Positions 11,233-23,245 of a DNA stretch of 64,000 nucleotides are shown here, one piece after another (position 1 is the stretch's first letter; each line of letters starts with the position of its first letter). The notes under the pieces are model-generated. The model saw only the letters and a list, made by a program, of their open reading frames with translations, did not search any database and was not told where the DNA came from. The translations under genes and the position numbers were made by a program. Source of the DNA: Campanula takesimana (Eukaryota > Streptophyta > Magnoliopsida > Asterales > Campanulaceae); assembly GCA_026119855.1 (NCBI GenBank), contig JAOWBW010000158.1, positions 866,976 to 930,975 of the forward strand. Reading direction: 5' to 3'.

Positions 11233-11739
11233 TTACTAATCATAAAAATAATAAATATAAAATAAAATAAAAGTGGTGGGGTAGGATGATGAGTTGGGAG
11301 GGTGTTGAATGGAAAGTATTAAATAAGTCATTGGAAGGTGTAAAAGTTGATGGGTTGTTGAATGAGTAGGTGGATGGAGAGAGAAGATGAGGTGGAGTGA
11401 TAAAGTGGGTGTTGAATGAAAAGTGGTTATTTAACCACTGTGGATGGTCTAAGTGATCAATGCACTTCACAAAAATGTAGGTAATTTGCACCCTGAGAGG
11501 TAACCCATTCTAGGTGTTTCCTTACTGATAATAATCACATTCTTGTTAGGCCAAATCCCAATTTACAAAAGATTGGTAGGATCTTTAATTGGACTGAAAA
11601 TTTCATCTCAAATCCAATTCTAGTGTTAGATTCCAAATATCATTCTGTATTTGCTACAGTGGTCAAGAAAATTAGAGATTTACTACAGTAGTCAAGAAAA
11701 TTAGAGATTTAAAGAAATTGGGACCTGGGAGTTGTAATA

Positions 11740-11921
11740 CTCCCTCTGTCCCGAAATGATTTTCTCATTTTGCAATTTTTCATTTTCCTAAAAAATTCTT
11801 CGCTTTTCTATAATTTAGGCTTAAATGTGTGCATAAACACGACATGGCTAGTGACGCAAGTATTCATATCTTAAAAAAAAAATTGAATAGAACGTTGAAT
11901 TTCATTTTGGGACGGAGAGAG
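11740..11921. mobile_element. Stowaway-like MITE, about 180-bp family A
   Basis: The TIRs read CTCCCTCTGTCCCGAAATGAT and its inverse (ATTTTGGGACGGAGAGAG), and TA flanks both ends. The inner text GGCTAGTGACGCAAG is shared, with changes, with copies at 33361, 34466 and 43427. Confidence 0.8.
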
Positions 11922-12427
11922 TATTTGCTCAATGATACCATGCACACTAAGACGCACACAAGACACACAGTAGCATATAGATATAGATAATGGTGTCTAC
12001 AAAAAGAGAGGTTGCAAATGGGGTGACAGATCCTATATAGCCTATTAATATGCATATACTGTCTCCCTACTCTCTGCCTCATGCATGCACCCCATTCCCC
12101 CTCATCATCAATCATACATTAAATACTCTTCTTTTCTTACCCCCTTGGATGTTTTGTTTTGGAGCAATGTCAACAAGTTTTAAACAGCTCCAATCCCATC
12201 ACCTTGTCAAATCCCCAACTACCGTCCACCACCATCTCCTCCCTCCGCCACCACTCATTTTGATTCTCCATGGTTGACGCTTGCTAGTTTGTTTACCTTT
12301 TTAAGCTAAAACCAATATCATTTCCCTTATTAAGGAAAAGTCTTGATTCTTGATTAGTGCCCTAATCTTCTCTGTTTCTCTCATTCTTTTTCGCTTAGGA
12401 AATGAAAAACTGTGCCGGTAATATATA

Positions 12428-12661
12428 CTCCCTCCGTCTCATACTTATCGCTACTTATTTCCATTTTAAATCTCTCCGTCTCATACATATCGCTACTTAT
12501 TTTCATTTTAAGCGTCTCATACTTATTGCTACTTGCCCAAAAATGTTAACTATCCACTAATTTATTTTCTCTCTCCTACCAATTCGCAATACTTGCTTTT
12601 CCAATATATTTTTTTAATCCCCGTGCACTCTCAAAAATAAGTATGGGACGGAAGGAGGGAG
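12428..12661. mobile_element. Stowaway-like MITE with a duplicated left end
   Basis: It starts CTCCCTCCGTCTCATACTTAT, ends ATAAGTATGGGACGG...GGGAG and is flanked by TA. The left terminal segment (CGTCTCATAC..ATCGCTACTTATTT) occurs about three times in tandem. Confidence 0.75.
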
Positions 12662-12820
12662 TAATAACTTGTTCAATTTATAGCTGAGCAAATACATAAC
12701 ATAATAGAATACATACTTTATGGCTATTTGCTCTCTATATATGTTTTACTATATCTACTGCATACATACTTTAGGAAAGAAAAAACTGTGCCATTAATGT
12801 ATAATAATAATTCGGTCAAT

Positions 12821-14863
12821 TTATAGCTGGCCCATTACATAATATAATGGAGTGGCAGTTGTACCATTTGCTACTAATATAGTACCACCACCATCATTGA
12901 ATGAGGTGGTGGTGAAACCCATTGTTGCAAGATCCACCATTGGATCTTGACTGTAGGAGGGAGGAGTAGTGATTTGGTGATTAGGATTTGTCTTGTCTAA
13001 TCCCCAGTAGTGGCCCGGATGATGAGCTGTTTGTGAAAAGATTGCCTCTGTCTTGCACTGTTTGGGAACAGGGGTGAAGTAATCTTGATTTGAGAGGAGT
13101 AAGGATTTCAAGATTGTTGATGATGATGGAGATGGAGATGGAGATGGGATAGCATTGGTTTCTGTGTTGGAATTAGGAGGTGTTTGGAAGATTAGGTCAC
13201 TTTCATGGTGGTGAAACAGAAAAGGGTTTTGGGTTTGGAAAGATTGAAATATTAATGGAGGTGGTACTGGTGGTGATGGTTCCAATAAGAGGGAGGACAG
13301 AGATGGGGTTGTACCAGTGGCAGTGACAGTTGTACTTTCAAGCAATGGTGGCAAAGAATTTGTGGTGATTGGAGATGAAGAAGAAAGAGGTGGAGGAGGG
13401 TGGTGGTGGTGGTATTGATCTTGCAATTGGTAGCTTTCTAGTTGGTGAATTAGGTTTCCCCCTCCTCCATGTTTCTTCTCTCCCATTTTGTGAAATATCC
13501 TGCAAATTACCCATTCCTCCTGCAAAATTAACCATCTTGTTGAGTACCAAGTAAAAGTGATAATTGTTGTTAATATGACATCATTAAGTAAGGGTTTAAT
13601 TGATGTAAAACAGCAAAAATGTCTTGAAAATAGCAAAACTTAGTACAACGTCAAAGTATAGACAATAAAAAAAAACTCTTAAAATAAAATGTATTTTGAA
13701 ACGAAAAAAAAAAAAAGAGAAGAATAAAATATACTCCCTCCGTCACATTTTAAGAGTCAAAAAATTCTCAAAAATGTGTCCCAATTTAAGAGTCAAAATC
13801 CAAAATAGGAAAGTTTTTTATACTTTTTTATTTGGTGCGTTCTACACGTCATACACAGAACAACTATCCACTAACTATTTCATATTTCACTTTCTCTCTC
13901 CCACTCACTTCACTCTACCCCATTTTCTATAATTTATAATAAAAACATCTCTTTCTTAATTTTTGAACCCAAAAATAAAACGGAGAGAGTAATTTTCAAA
14001 ATCAAATACAAATTACATTCTGTAAGAGTTGTAGAATATGAGCATATAACGACATAAGGTAAAGGGCAACCTTGTTTCCGGAAAATAGTCAAGTGAAAAT
14101 TGGCAAAGTCGATAGGTCACTCACTCACTCACGCTCAGCATAAATAATGTCAACTTACAAAACGACAAACAAAGCGGCGCACGGCGCAGGATAAGACAGA
14201 AAAAGTAGCGTGTGAGAATGAAGTACCTTACACGTGTGACGATAGGAAAAGTCGCCGTCAAGGCGGTACTCATGCATGACCCACTTAGTCTTTTCGCCAC
14301 GTGGGGCCCGACCCATATAGAAAACAAGTGTCTTCTTCATCCCAAGCAGGCCCCTACCCGACCCACTACTGTATACCTCTCTGTCTTTACCCGTTGCTTT
14401 CCAATACCCGGCTCCCGTTGCCCGATTCGCTCTTACACCCGTCGGGTATTTTCTGTCCCTCAAGCTGAAAAAGTACCATTCTCGCTTCCCCATCTTTGCC
14501 ACTTCTGCATTTCACCCCCCAAATATTTCATCAATATCACAATGTACAAGTTCACATTTTAAATGGTACTCCCTTCGTCCCAAACTAAAGATTTTAATTA
14601 TACTTTACACGGAGAGATTTTAAAAAGAGTAAATGTCGTGAACATAAAAAGCAAAGTAGTAGAGAGAAAGTAGGTAAAGAGTTTTTGTTGTGAGAATGAC
14701 GAGGGAGTCTCATGTTCCATTTTAAGTAATAAACAACTAAAAACCTTAGTTTGGGACAAATGAAAAATGAAAGTAAGAACTTTATTCTGGGACAGAGGGA
14801 GTCCAATATTTGAGTAAAATTGCAATTGCAATGCTTAACACTGACAATCTTACAAAGTTTAAA

Positions 14864-14906
<43 letters not shown>

Positions 14907-16861
14907 TATAGACATAGTCAAAGTGATCTAAGGTAGTTTCCTTAGGTAGGTTTATGCTTGATTAAGGCGGCTTTATACTTTTACTCAGTTTCTCGCAGTA
15001 GTTTTCGCAGTAGTTTCGTAATAACAGCAGGGGGAAAAAAAAGTGTGAAGATTATTTTGACACGGAGGTAGGATAACAAATCCATGTGATTTACATAGGT
15101 ATTAGACAAACATTACAAAATGTAGAATAGAATTAGGAGATTAAATAATAAGTTTAATTTGTAGAAGTAGAAGGGATGCACAACAAGAGGAACAACAAAA
15201 GAGGAGTAAAAGCCTGCACAGAAAAATGCAGGATGCATTTGTGAGCACTGCAAATAATGTAGTGCAAGTCATGAATTAGTAACTGCTAGTAAAAGGCCAA
15301 TGAATGAAGTTAATACAAATACATTTTGTTTTCAGTTGTCAGATTTTGAATGATTTAATTTGTTTAGGGTGATATATAGATTCTCTGGACAAAAGTTAAG
15401 TGTGTGAAAGGCAACAATAAATTAATGTATGAAAGAATGAAATATTACCAAATAGAGGTAGGTATATCTGAAAGTTTTAGGTTAAAAGCTGTTTATCCAG
15501 GCCTTTATTATTAGTTTATACTATAGAGTTAATTGCTCCTCATACAATACACACCATGCAAATACAAATAGTACAACAATTATAACTATAAGCACAACGA
15601 AATTTCCATTTAATTACAATAAGAAATATGATACTGAAAGCTAGTTCTATTAATCCATAGTACTCCCTCTGCCTCAGAATGATAGTCCCCTTATTTTTAT
15701 GGGTTTTACGAAGGAACTTTTGAGTAATAATTAAGGCTACTTTTAATTATTCTAATGAAAATTTTGAAATTGTTCTTGATACACCATTATAAATACTATT
15801 AATATCAATTTTTAGATTCACATTAACATAATTATAAGTAGCATTTATAACTGCTCAAAGTTCTCTCGTAGTAACAACGAAAAAAGGCGGACTATCTTTC
15901 TGGGACGGGACGGAGGGAATATTTTTCAAGCAATAAAAACTTAAATGTGTTGCATTATGTTTGTCACTTGTAAGAACATGTACACTACAATCTCTGACAA
16001 ATTTCTTTCCATTTCTATCCATATATATTTAATCCTAAGCTAGAGGTACACTTTTAAAATTGTGTGATCTTGTTATTGCCAATAAACAAGTATATGAACA
16101 AAATGTTAATGAAATATAGTAGTAATTCAAGTCTCAATTATCTTCGAAGCAAAATTTCAAGATGATGTATATTAATGACTTGCTTTTTCTTAATAAACTT
16201 AAATATGCTCATAACATGTAGTAGTACAGTACATTTCTCTGACAATTTTCTTTCCTAACCTAATCCACATAGTAGTATATAAAAACCCTAAAAAGGTACA
16301 GCTTTAAGCTTTAATATGAACAAAATGTCAATGTATAATAGGAGCACTTCAAGTCTGAAGCTTTGAAACAGAATTTCATGAAAAAGCATATCACATTTAC
16401 CTGCTTTTTCTTAATTAACTACAAGTAATTCTTAGAGATTAAGACATGAAATGGGTCAACAAAATTATAATCACATATTTTACTTGCTTATTAACTTCAC
16501 AAACAAAGGTTTTGAGTTAAAATGCACCAAAACACAAATGGGTCATCAAGATTTATGATGAAGTCAGCTTGCTATGCAAAAAAAAAAAAAAAAAAAACAC
16601 GCAACTTTGTAGTGTGTGTTTAATATTGATGATGAGGAGGAATTGAAGAAAAGGTTGACCTGGAAGCTCCCATGGCTCACAGCGGTTAAGGTCAACTTGA
16701 GCAATGTCAACGCCAGAGAAAGTGCCGTTAAAGACTTTAGAGGCCAAATAAAAAGTGACAAGTTCTTCATCTGTTGGATGGAATCTAAACCCTGGTGGCA
16801 ATCCTCCTCCTCCTTCCATCTCAACCTCAACCTCACTCATTATCTCTTCTATCCCCAACAT
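12821..16861 (-). CDS. CUC3: NAC-domain transcription factor, CUC3-like
   Basis: Three exons fit: 16861-16660, 14504-14227 and 13519-12821, all with GT-AG sites and matching phases, giving 392 residues. The NAC domain starts at about residue 21 (LPPGFRFHPTDEEL) and continues through DLNRCEPWELP, KMGKREWYFFSLRDRKYP, GYWKATGKD, and ends EEWVICRIFHK. The N-terminus (MLGIEEIMSE) and the LASK motif match CUP-SHAPED COTYLEDON 3 better than other NACs, from memory. No miR164 site like that of CUC1/CUC2 was seen in exon 3, which also fits CUC3. CUC3 sets organ boundaries and axillary meristems as a nuclear factor. The C-terminal half has His, Pro and Ser runs and is a likely activation region. I chose the second in-frame ATG (16861) over 16879 by homology. 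TATATAATA near 16955-16963 could be the TATA box. Intron 1 is 2.2 kb and intron 2 is 0.7 kb; both hold MITEs. Confidence 0.9.
13734..13989. mobile_element. Stowaway-like MITE in CUC3 intron 2
   Basis: It starts CTCCCTCCGTCACATTTTAAGAG after TA and ends AAAACGGAGAGAG before TA. The ends are imperfect inverted copies. Confidence 0.65.
14569..14801. mobile_element. Stowaway-like MITE in CUC3 intron 1
   Basis: The ends CTCCCTTCGTCCCAAACTAAAG and CTTTATTCTGGGACAGAGGGAG are inverted copies. TA precedes the left end only. Confidence 0.7.
14863..14901. repeat. (TC)n microsatellite in CUC3 intron 1
   Basis: This is an uninterrupted run of about 19 TC units. Confidence 0.9.
15663..15918. mobile_element. 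Stowaway-like MITE in CUC3 intron 1
   Basis: It starts CTCCCTCTGCCTCAGAATGATAG after TA and ends CTATCTTTCTGGGACG...GGAGGGA. The ends are inverted copies; a GGGAC step is duplicated near the right end. Confidence 0.7.
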
Positions 16862-17648
16862 TACCACAAACACAAACACTATATATATATATATGACTGA
16901 TTAACTATGTATGTAGTGTTTTTGAAGTGAAAATAAATTCCATGTTGGGGTGTTATTATATAGAGAGAGGGTTGAGGGAGAGCACTGAAATTGAAGAAAG
17001 GAAATCTATGAGAGAATTGAATTGAGGAAAGTGAGTGAGTGAGTGATTTTTGGGGTACCCTTCAATTCAATTCATTAATGCTAGGTAGGGTATAGGGGTC
17101 TATGGGAAGCTCACCTGAAAAGGGTCTTAAACTAGTCTACTAAAAACAAAGGGAAAAAGGTGTAGCCTCTGGGGTTAAGAAACAAACAAAACAAGGTTTA
17201 GGTTAATTGCACTCTCACTCCCTCTACTTTGGGTGAAGTTTTTTTGGTTCTATTCCATAGGAGTAGATGACTATATATGGAACATGACAAAAGATGAGGA
17301 GGAACACTTTCAAGTGCGTAGTTTTTATTACATTCCATTCATTTAAGTCAATTGCCTACAAATCATAGAGAACCAGCGTCATCTGGTAGTTTTCTTGTTA
17401 TAAAGGTACCGCGCTATCTAAATAATCACCCGTAGATGCCTCCAGCACCTCAGTGGGACAAACAATAAGGGTTCTCCACTTTAGTGAGGGAGTCGAACTT
17501 GCAACCTCCACTATGTGAAAACCTTACACACACTCGGATATCATTGGTCCAATAAACCTTAAGTTCAAGGGTGTAGTTATTACCTCATTTTCTCAATCAT
17601 ATTTCAATTTTTACTCTCCTAGCAATACTTTTATTTAATTAATATATA
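16862..17648 (-). promoter_or_regulatory. CUC3 upstream region
   Basis: This gene-free stretch lies directly before the CUC3 start on the minus strand. It contains an AT dinucleotide run (16880-16894), the candidate TATA box (16955-16963) and purine-rich leader sequence. A possible SINE lies at about 17345-17560. No known operator was recognised. Confidence 0.4.
17345..17560 (-). mobile_element. Possible tRNA-related SINE
   Basis: On the minus strand the text contains GTTGCAAGTTCGACTCC, which fits a Pol III B box. A clear A box and target duplication were not found, so this is tentative. Confidence 0.3.
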
Positions 17649-17904
17649 CTCCCTCCGTCCCACTCAAATTAGGTCAAATTTTTATTTTTGGTGTCCCATT
17701 CGAATTAGGACAACACAAAAATAGAAGTGTTTTATTTAATGGGACCCACATTCACACTCACAACAACTTTCCACTCATTATTTTCTACCCTGCTTTCTCT
17801 CTCCTAGTTCACTTTTCATACTCACAACACCTACTCCACTAACACTTTTTCCTTAATCCCCATCTTCAACCCAAAAAATTCTAATTCAGGTGGGACGGAA
17901 GGAG
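17649..17904. mobile_element. Stowaway-like MITE
   Basis: It has TIRs CTCCCTCCGTCCCACTCAAATTAG and CTAATTCAGGTGGGACGGAAGGAG (inverse form), with TA on both sides. Confidence 0.8.
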
Positions 17905-18208
17905 TATATATATTCTTGTTGTCGTACCAATTTAAAGCCCGCACTTATATTTTCTGTCCGTTTCACTATAGACTTTTTAATTTATTTTATTTTATAAATG
18001 AAAATTATTGAATTGTGTTTTGGACTATTTTATTTTCTAAATTAAAAAAAAAAAACTATTATTTACTTGACTTACTTTCATCCACTTGATTTATAATTGT
18101 ATTTTGAACAATTATACCCTCAAGTGACTATAATTATTTATCTATTTTTCTCAATGAGTGTTCAAAATTAAATGAAAAATTATAATGGGGGAATAACTGT
18201 ATTATTTA

Positions 18209-19067
18209 CTCTCTCCGTCCCAAAACATCTTGCACCATTTTGGAAATGCACGGGAATTAAGGAATGAGTATAAAAATTCAAAAGTAATGTGAATGAGAAA
18301 GAGGTTGTGAGTAGACGTGTCCATGCCGGTTTACCGGCGGTTAGCCGGTTATAACCGGCGGTTGAAAAGCTCCCGGAGGTCTAACCGTAACCGGACCGGC
18401 TAACCGGCTCTAACGGTTAAGGTTAAGCGGTTAACCGGTTAAACCGGTTCATCCGGTTAAACCGTTTGCCTTTATTAAAAAAAAAAAATGAAAAATGTCA
18501 AAAAAAACTGACTGAAATCTGGAAATTTAGCTGAAAAAAGTCAAAAAAACTGACTGGAAACGGGAATAAACTGATTTAAAACTGACAAACTAACTGGAAC
18601 TGTTAAAAAACTGACTGGAAATCTGAAAATAACTGACTGGAATCTGGAAACTAACTGGAATTCGTTAAATAACTGACTGGAAACTAAATGGAAATTATGA
18701 CCGTTAGCCGGTTAACCGGCGGTTCAACCGGTTAACTTAACCGACGGTTAACCGGTTTTCAAAAACCTCAACCTTAACCGGACCGCCTCCTACGGTTGAC
18801 ATTCGAAACGGTTTGCCGATTAGCCGGTTTTGACCGGTTGTCCAACCGGCGGTTAGCCGGTTCCGTTAATTTTTTGGACACGTCTAGTTGTGAGTAGGAT
18901 AAGTTGAGTAGGATTTATAAGTGGGGTTCAAAATTAGATCTGTGAGTATGACAAGTGAAGTAGGGAGAATAGAAAATAATAATATTTTAACATTTTAGAA
19001 AATAAAACTTACTAATGGGACACCAAAAAAAAAATAAGTATAAGGTGTTTTTGGGACGGGGAGGGAG
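18209..19067. mobile_element. Stowaway-like MITE holding a hAT insertion
   Basis: The left end CTCTCTCCGTCCCAAAACA follows TA; the right end TTTTTGGGACGGGGAGGGAG precedes TA. The hAT element at 18312-18886 accounts for most of the interior; without it and one TSD, about 276 bp remain, a normal MITE length. Confidence 0.8.
18312..18886. mobile_element. Non-autonomous hAT element, 575 bp, TSD GTTGTGAG
   Basis: The termini TAGACGTGTCCA and TGGACACGTCTA are perfect 12-bp inverted repeats. The 8-bp duplication GTTGTGAG is exact (18304-18311 and 18887-18894). Both subterminal regions are packed with ACCGGTTA / TAACCGGT boxes in both orientations, and the middle holds degenerate AACTGACTGGAAA repeats. 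There is no coding capacity. Confidence 0.93.
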
Positions 19068-19350
19068 TATAATTTTATGCCTATTATTATGAGAGGTTGG
19101 GGTGAGTATAATATAATAGAAATGGGAATTAGGTGATAAGATTAGATAGAGAGAAATAAATGAGAGAAATTGGAGTTGAAATGGCAGGGATTATGCGTGC
19201 GTGTGTTAAAATAATAGTGAGTCAGGAAAAAAGCTTTTTGCTTTTCCATCAGAAATTACAGAATAGAAGTAGACTAGCCCATAGTGGTGAGATCATCCTA
19301 TTCATTAATCCATAAATCATACTCCTACTCCCTCTGCCCGAACTATGGTA
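19068..19350. other. Gene-free AT-rich spacer
   Basis: Nothing recognisable was seen apart from a TIR-like CTCCCTCTGCCC near 19328 that may be the relic of another MITE end. Confidence 0.4.
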
Positions 19351-19594
19351 CTCCATCCCTCTGTTCCAAATTAAGGTTCTTATTTTTTTTTTTTTTTGTT
19401 CCAGATTAAAGTTTTTAATTGTTTTATTACCTAAAATGAACCATAGACTCATTTGTCATTCTCACAACAAAAACTCTCTACCCACTTTATCTTTCTTATT
19501 TTCTCTTCCTTAATTTTCAATACTCACAATATTTACTTTTTCCTTAATCTCCGTGTAAAATCAAACTAAGAACCTTAGTCTGAGACAGAGGGAG
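19351..19594. mobile_element. Stowaway-like MITE, AAGGTTCTTA type
   Basis: It starts CTCCATCCCTCTGTTCCAAA and its right end reads GAACCTTAGTCTGAGACAGAG. A related, degraded copy follows at about 19599-19816. Confidence 0.7.
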
Positions 19595-20082
19595 TAATTA
19601 TTAGTTTGACTTTACACGAAAATTAAAAAATAAATAAATGTTGTGAGCATGAAAAGTAAAGTAAGAGAAAAAAAGTGGGTTGAAAGTTTTTGTTGTGAGA
19701 ATGAAAAATGGGTCTCATTGTCCATTTTAAATAATAAAGCAACTAACAACTTTAGTTTGAAACAAATTAAAAAGCAAAGTAAGAACCTTAGTCTAGTGTG
19801 GGGATAGAAGGAATACTTTTACCTTAAACACATGCTCATTTCATTAGTTTCACTTATTCTTTCTGTCAAATATCTACAGAAATAACTTTTACTTATAAAT
19901 TTTTAAAATATAATTAATCACTTCAAATATATAAAAATAAATAGTCATTTTATTTTAATAAAATTGATAAATAAGTAAGAGATAGTAAATCAAACTTTAA
20001 GAAATAATGAAACTTATTCAAACTTTTAAAGTGGACAGTAAAATAAACCTTACTATATACTACGTACACATTTGCATGTGGT
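19595..20082. other. Degraded MITE copy and AT-rich spacer
   Basis: Positions 19599-19816 resemble the preceding MITE read from its inner part to a decayed right end (CTTAGTCTAGTGTGGGGATAG). The rest is AT-rich with no gene seen. Confidence 0.5.
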
Positions 20083-20098
20083 CTCCATTCGGTATTAT

Positions 20099-20251
20099 TT
20101 TATTTTTTTTCTTCTTTTAAAAGAGGATCGATAGTGGTTCCCCACTTACCCCCCTTATAGTAATGATGTCCTAGGAGGCATGGGAAGGGATCGAACCCGA
20201 GACCTCACACATTGTGAAGTTTGGCTCTACCACTGAGCCACTCCTTATGGA
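20099..20251 (-). mobile_element. tRNA-derived SINE with 16-bp TSD
   Basis: Read on the minus strand, it opens with TGGCTCAGTGGTAGAGC (Pol III A box) and, about 30 bp on, GGGTTCGATCCC (B box), then runs to an A-rich tail. The target duplication CTCCATTCGGTATTAT is exact at 20083-20098 and 20252-20267. This is the hallmark of an intact SINE of the Au-like kind. Confidence 0.9.
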
Positions 20252-20476
20252 CTCCATTCGGTATTATAAAAGGTCTCATTAACTAAATACCACAAATATT
20301 TTTACAAACAGTAATTATTGTCTAAAATAATTAGTAGAAATTATTGTCTCAAATTGCGATTCGACTTTGATCGATATAGACTAGAAGATTATTAGAAAAA
20401 TAATATCTCAAAATATTTTTAAAAAGACAATTAAAAATTAATTTTCTATATAAATAATCTCTAAAAAAAAATCATA

Positions 20477-20730
20477 CTCCCTTCGTTTCATTTTAAACTT
20501 CAAAATTTTTTATTTTGGGTGTCTCATTTTAAATTTCAAAACTTAAAAAGGAAAGTTTTTTATATTTCTTTATTCATGGTTCTCACATGTCATACTCACA
20601 ATAATTACACATTAACTATTTTATATCTCACTTTCTCTCTCATATCAAACCATCTACACTCACAATACATCAAATTTTTTTTAATTTTTGAATAAAAAAC
20701 TTTTTAAAATTTAAATTGAGACGGAAAGAG
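20477..20730. mobile_element. Stowaway-like MITE
   Basis: It has TIRs CTCCCTTCGTTTCATTTTAAA and TTTAAATTGAGACGGAAAGAG (inverse form), flanked by TA. Confidence 0.75.
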
Positions 20731-21044
20731 TATGTTGGCTTAGATTCATTGACATGCATAGGTTGTACGTAGGTTGAGTAGTGATATACTAGTATCTGAA
20801 GGGTCTAATCTAAACCTTAAGATTTTTTTGTTAAAATTAATTTTGAGTGCGTGCTGTCACACACTTAACTTTTCAATAAAACAGAATGTTTAGGAAATCA
20901 GTGTGGACAGAGTGATCTCACCTCTATACAATCGATCACCCTGTCTCATTAATTCTTCGACCTATCTTTTTCATTTTGAACTCCTCTACTAAAAACACAA
21001 TTCCCTCCTCTTATCACCGATTCAATTCTCTCAATCCATATTTC

Positions 21045-22190
21045 AAGATGGGGATGATAGATTTGTTTTGACACAATCGAAAAATGGTGACTACTCGGTT
21101 AAGACTGGATACTTTGTAGCTCTGTCAAAACACAAGGATACAGAACAACTTCTTATTGACAGAACAATCACAAACTAGCAAAACACCTGGAAAATCCTTT
21201 GGAAACTCCCCCTAGAACCAAAAATAAATTTTTTACCTGGCGACCCCTCTCTCGCATTCTCGCCACCCAAAAATCCCTTGCTCACAGAAAATGCACAAAC
21301 CTTACTCTTTGCAACCGATGTGGTATGGCGGAGGAAAATGAAACCCATCTTTTTCTCTCATGTCATCTTTCCCAAATCATATGAAACCGATACTTAGTAA
21401 AAATTCCCTCCTCCCCCACACTTTTCTTTCAAACCAAACTCTTTTATCTTGGTTCTCTTCTTGGATCACAAAACCCCCTCCCCTGAAGATATCTGCTTCA
21501 CTCTGCTAGTTTTTTGGGATATTTGAAAAAACAGAAATGATATATTGTTCAATTTTGCAAATCCCTTGATAGATAACATTCTAACATTAGCCACTCAAAC
21601 GCTTCAGAAAATCATCCAACTTCCACTACAAAACTGCCTCTTATTGGAAAAACTTCAAGAAACCAAAACCAAACCCCACTGAGTCTTGATTCTCTGAATG
21701 AAAGAATCTCGAGGAATATCTCAAAAACACAAACACTGGAGAATCTCAAATCCTAATTACCGATTGATCATTGAAAAAAATGGTCGCTGGGCTGGCCTAG
21801 GTTGGGAAGTATGTGACCCAAAAAGAGGAAGAATAGCATCTGGTAGTAGCTCATGTAAAACAAATTATCCACTCCAAACTGAATGCTTAGCTATTTGCAA
21901 ATGTCTAGAATGGGCAGTCTACAACAACTACACCGACATCATGATCCTCACCGATTCGACACAAGCCCGAGACTACATCAAACATCCAACAAACCGGGAC
22001 ATCAACCTCGAAACTATCATTTTAGACATTACTCTTTTGTCAATCAATTGTAATAGGTTTAATATTATCAACGTAGATAGGCAAGTAGTTAAATTTGCGC
22101 ATGTAAATGCTAATTATTCTAGAAATATGTATCAACACTTTATCGGTTCTGAGCCGACATTCTTAATGAAAAAGTAGGTAATTTTGTCAA
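21045..22190 (+). pseudogene. 5'-truncated LINE: RT zinc-binding and RNase H-like domains
   Basis: Two ORF pieces follow each other. Positions 21199-21384 encode a zf-RVT-like domain (NKFFTWRPLS, LCNRCGMAEENETHLFLSC). Positions 21698-22177 encode an RVT_3-type RNase H-like domain, with GWEVCDP and TECLAICKCLEWA and an Asp in ILTDST. Upstream of 21199, FVLTQSKNGDYSVKTGYF in the same style extends the match. Stops and frame changes separate the parts, and an A-run follows the last stop (about 22190). It is the 3' end of a plant L1-type LINE, no longer functional. I did not find its target duplication. Confidence 0.75.
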
Positions 22191-22282
22191 AAAAAAAAAA
22201 TTATTGTCAAATTTCTTTTTTCTTGCAAATTATTTAAGTCAAGTTTGTACTCAGGTTTTCAGTCTTTTTTCATGTTTTTATA

Positions 22283-22529
22283 CTCCCTCCGTCTCATTTC
22301 AAATTGAAAAATTTTCTATTTTTGTTGCTTTATATAAAATTATAAAATTCAAAAATTAAAAGTTATTATCCACTTGCATACTCACATCAACTAACCCACT
22401 AACTATTTCATAACCCACTTTCTCTCTCATACCAAACTATCTACACTTACAACACATCACTTTTTCCAAAAAAAAATTTAATTTACGTGAAAAGACGGTT
22501 TTGTGCAATTTGAAATGAGACGGAGGGAG
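22283..22529. mobile_element. Stowaway-like MITE
   Basis: It has TIRs CTCCCTCCGTCTCATTTCAAATT and AATTTGAAATGAGACGGAGGGAG, perfect inverted copies, flanked by TA. Confidence 0.85.
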
Positions 22530-23245
22530 TATTTGTAACTGATTAAGAAAGAAAATAAGAGAAAAGAGATTCATAATTAGAAAAGAAAATTACATATCAA
22601 AATATGACCTTAATTTTTATTTTATTTTTTGGTTTCCCTTAAAAGTACATCATTCAGTACTTAATAGCCTGGATGCTTTTTAATTGTTGATATTTATACA
22701 TGAAGGACATTAACAAAGATTAATTATAATTGTTTTTTTTAGCAAGATTAATTATAATTGTTGAAATATTTAAATAATGAGTTAATTGCAATTTAGACCC
22801 TGAAGTACCATACCACCCTTCAAGCGAACCCCGATGTGTTATTTTTGTCAAATCGGGTCTTGATGTTTTTAAAACTCGCCAGTTAAGGCCTTTTTGACGG
22901 ATTTCGTTAAAAACTCAGTTAAAAAGCATGTGTCATGCACGTGACTAACAAAATTGGATATTTTGAATTGTCAATAATTTATAAGGGGGTAGAGTGACAT
23001 ATTTTCAAAAGGAGGGCATGGAAATAAAAAAAAACTAAATTTATATCCTACTTCATCTTCCTCCTGTCTCTCTCTCTCACACACACACACTCACACCCCT
23101 ATTCTCTCTAAATCTGAGATACCACCGGTCATCATCCCGGCGATCTACGGCAGCCACCATCGATCACCTCCAGCGTTCACCTCCACCATCAACCTCTAAT
23201 CACCACCGTGACACACAGAGTCAAAAACTCAAAATATTCCCCAAA

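Larger units (their letters stand above)
1..11449 (+). mobile_element. PIF/Harbinger transposon, split by two LTR-retroelement insertions
   Basis: The region codes for the two proteins typical of plant PIF/Harbinger elements in the same orientation: a MYB/SANT-like ORF1 (359-1519) and a DDE transposase (1932-10958, in three pieces). Both are decayed. The right end probably lies at 11449, where a sequence reading GACCATCCACAGTGG on the minus strand is followed by TAA, the usual 3-bp target. The left terminus is outside the window. A solo LTR (2469-5528) and a copia element (5830-10518) lie inside the transposase gene and account for about 7.7 kb of the length. The AT-rich 3' part holds an ATT microsatellite (about 11150-11232) and several GTGTTGAATG-like subterminal repeats (11280-11425). 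Confidence 0.8.

Noticed and set aside
16862..16879. Upstream in-frame ATG of CUC3 (adds MFVFVV)
   Set aside because: CUC3 homologues start at the second Met, and the added residues have no counterpart.
20099..20251. A tRNA gene on the minus strand
   Set aside because: A and B boxes are present, but an A-rich tail and 16-bp TSD show it is a SINE.
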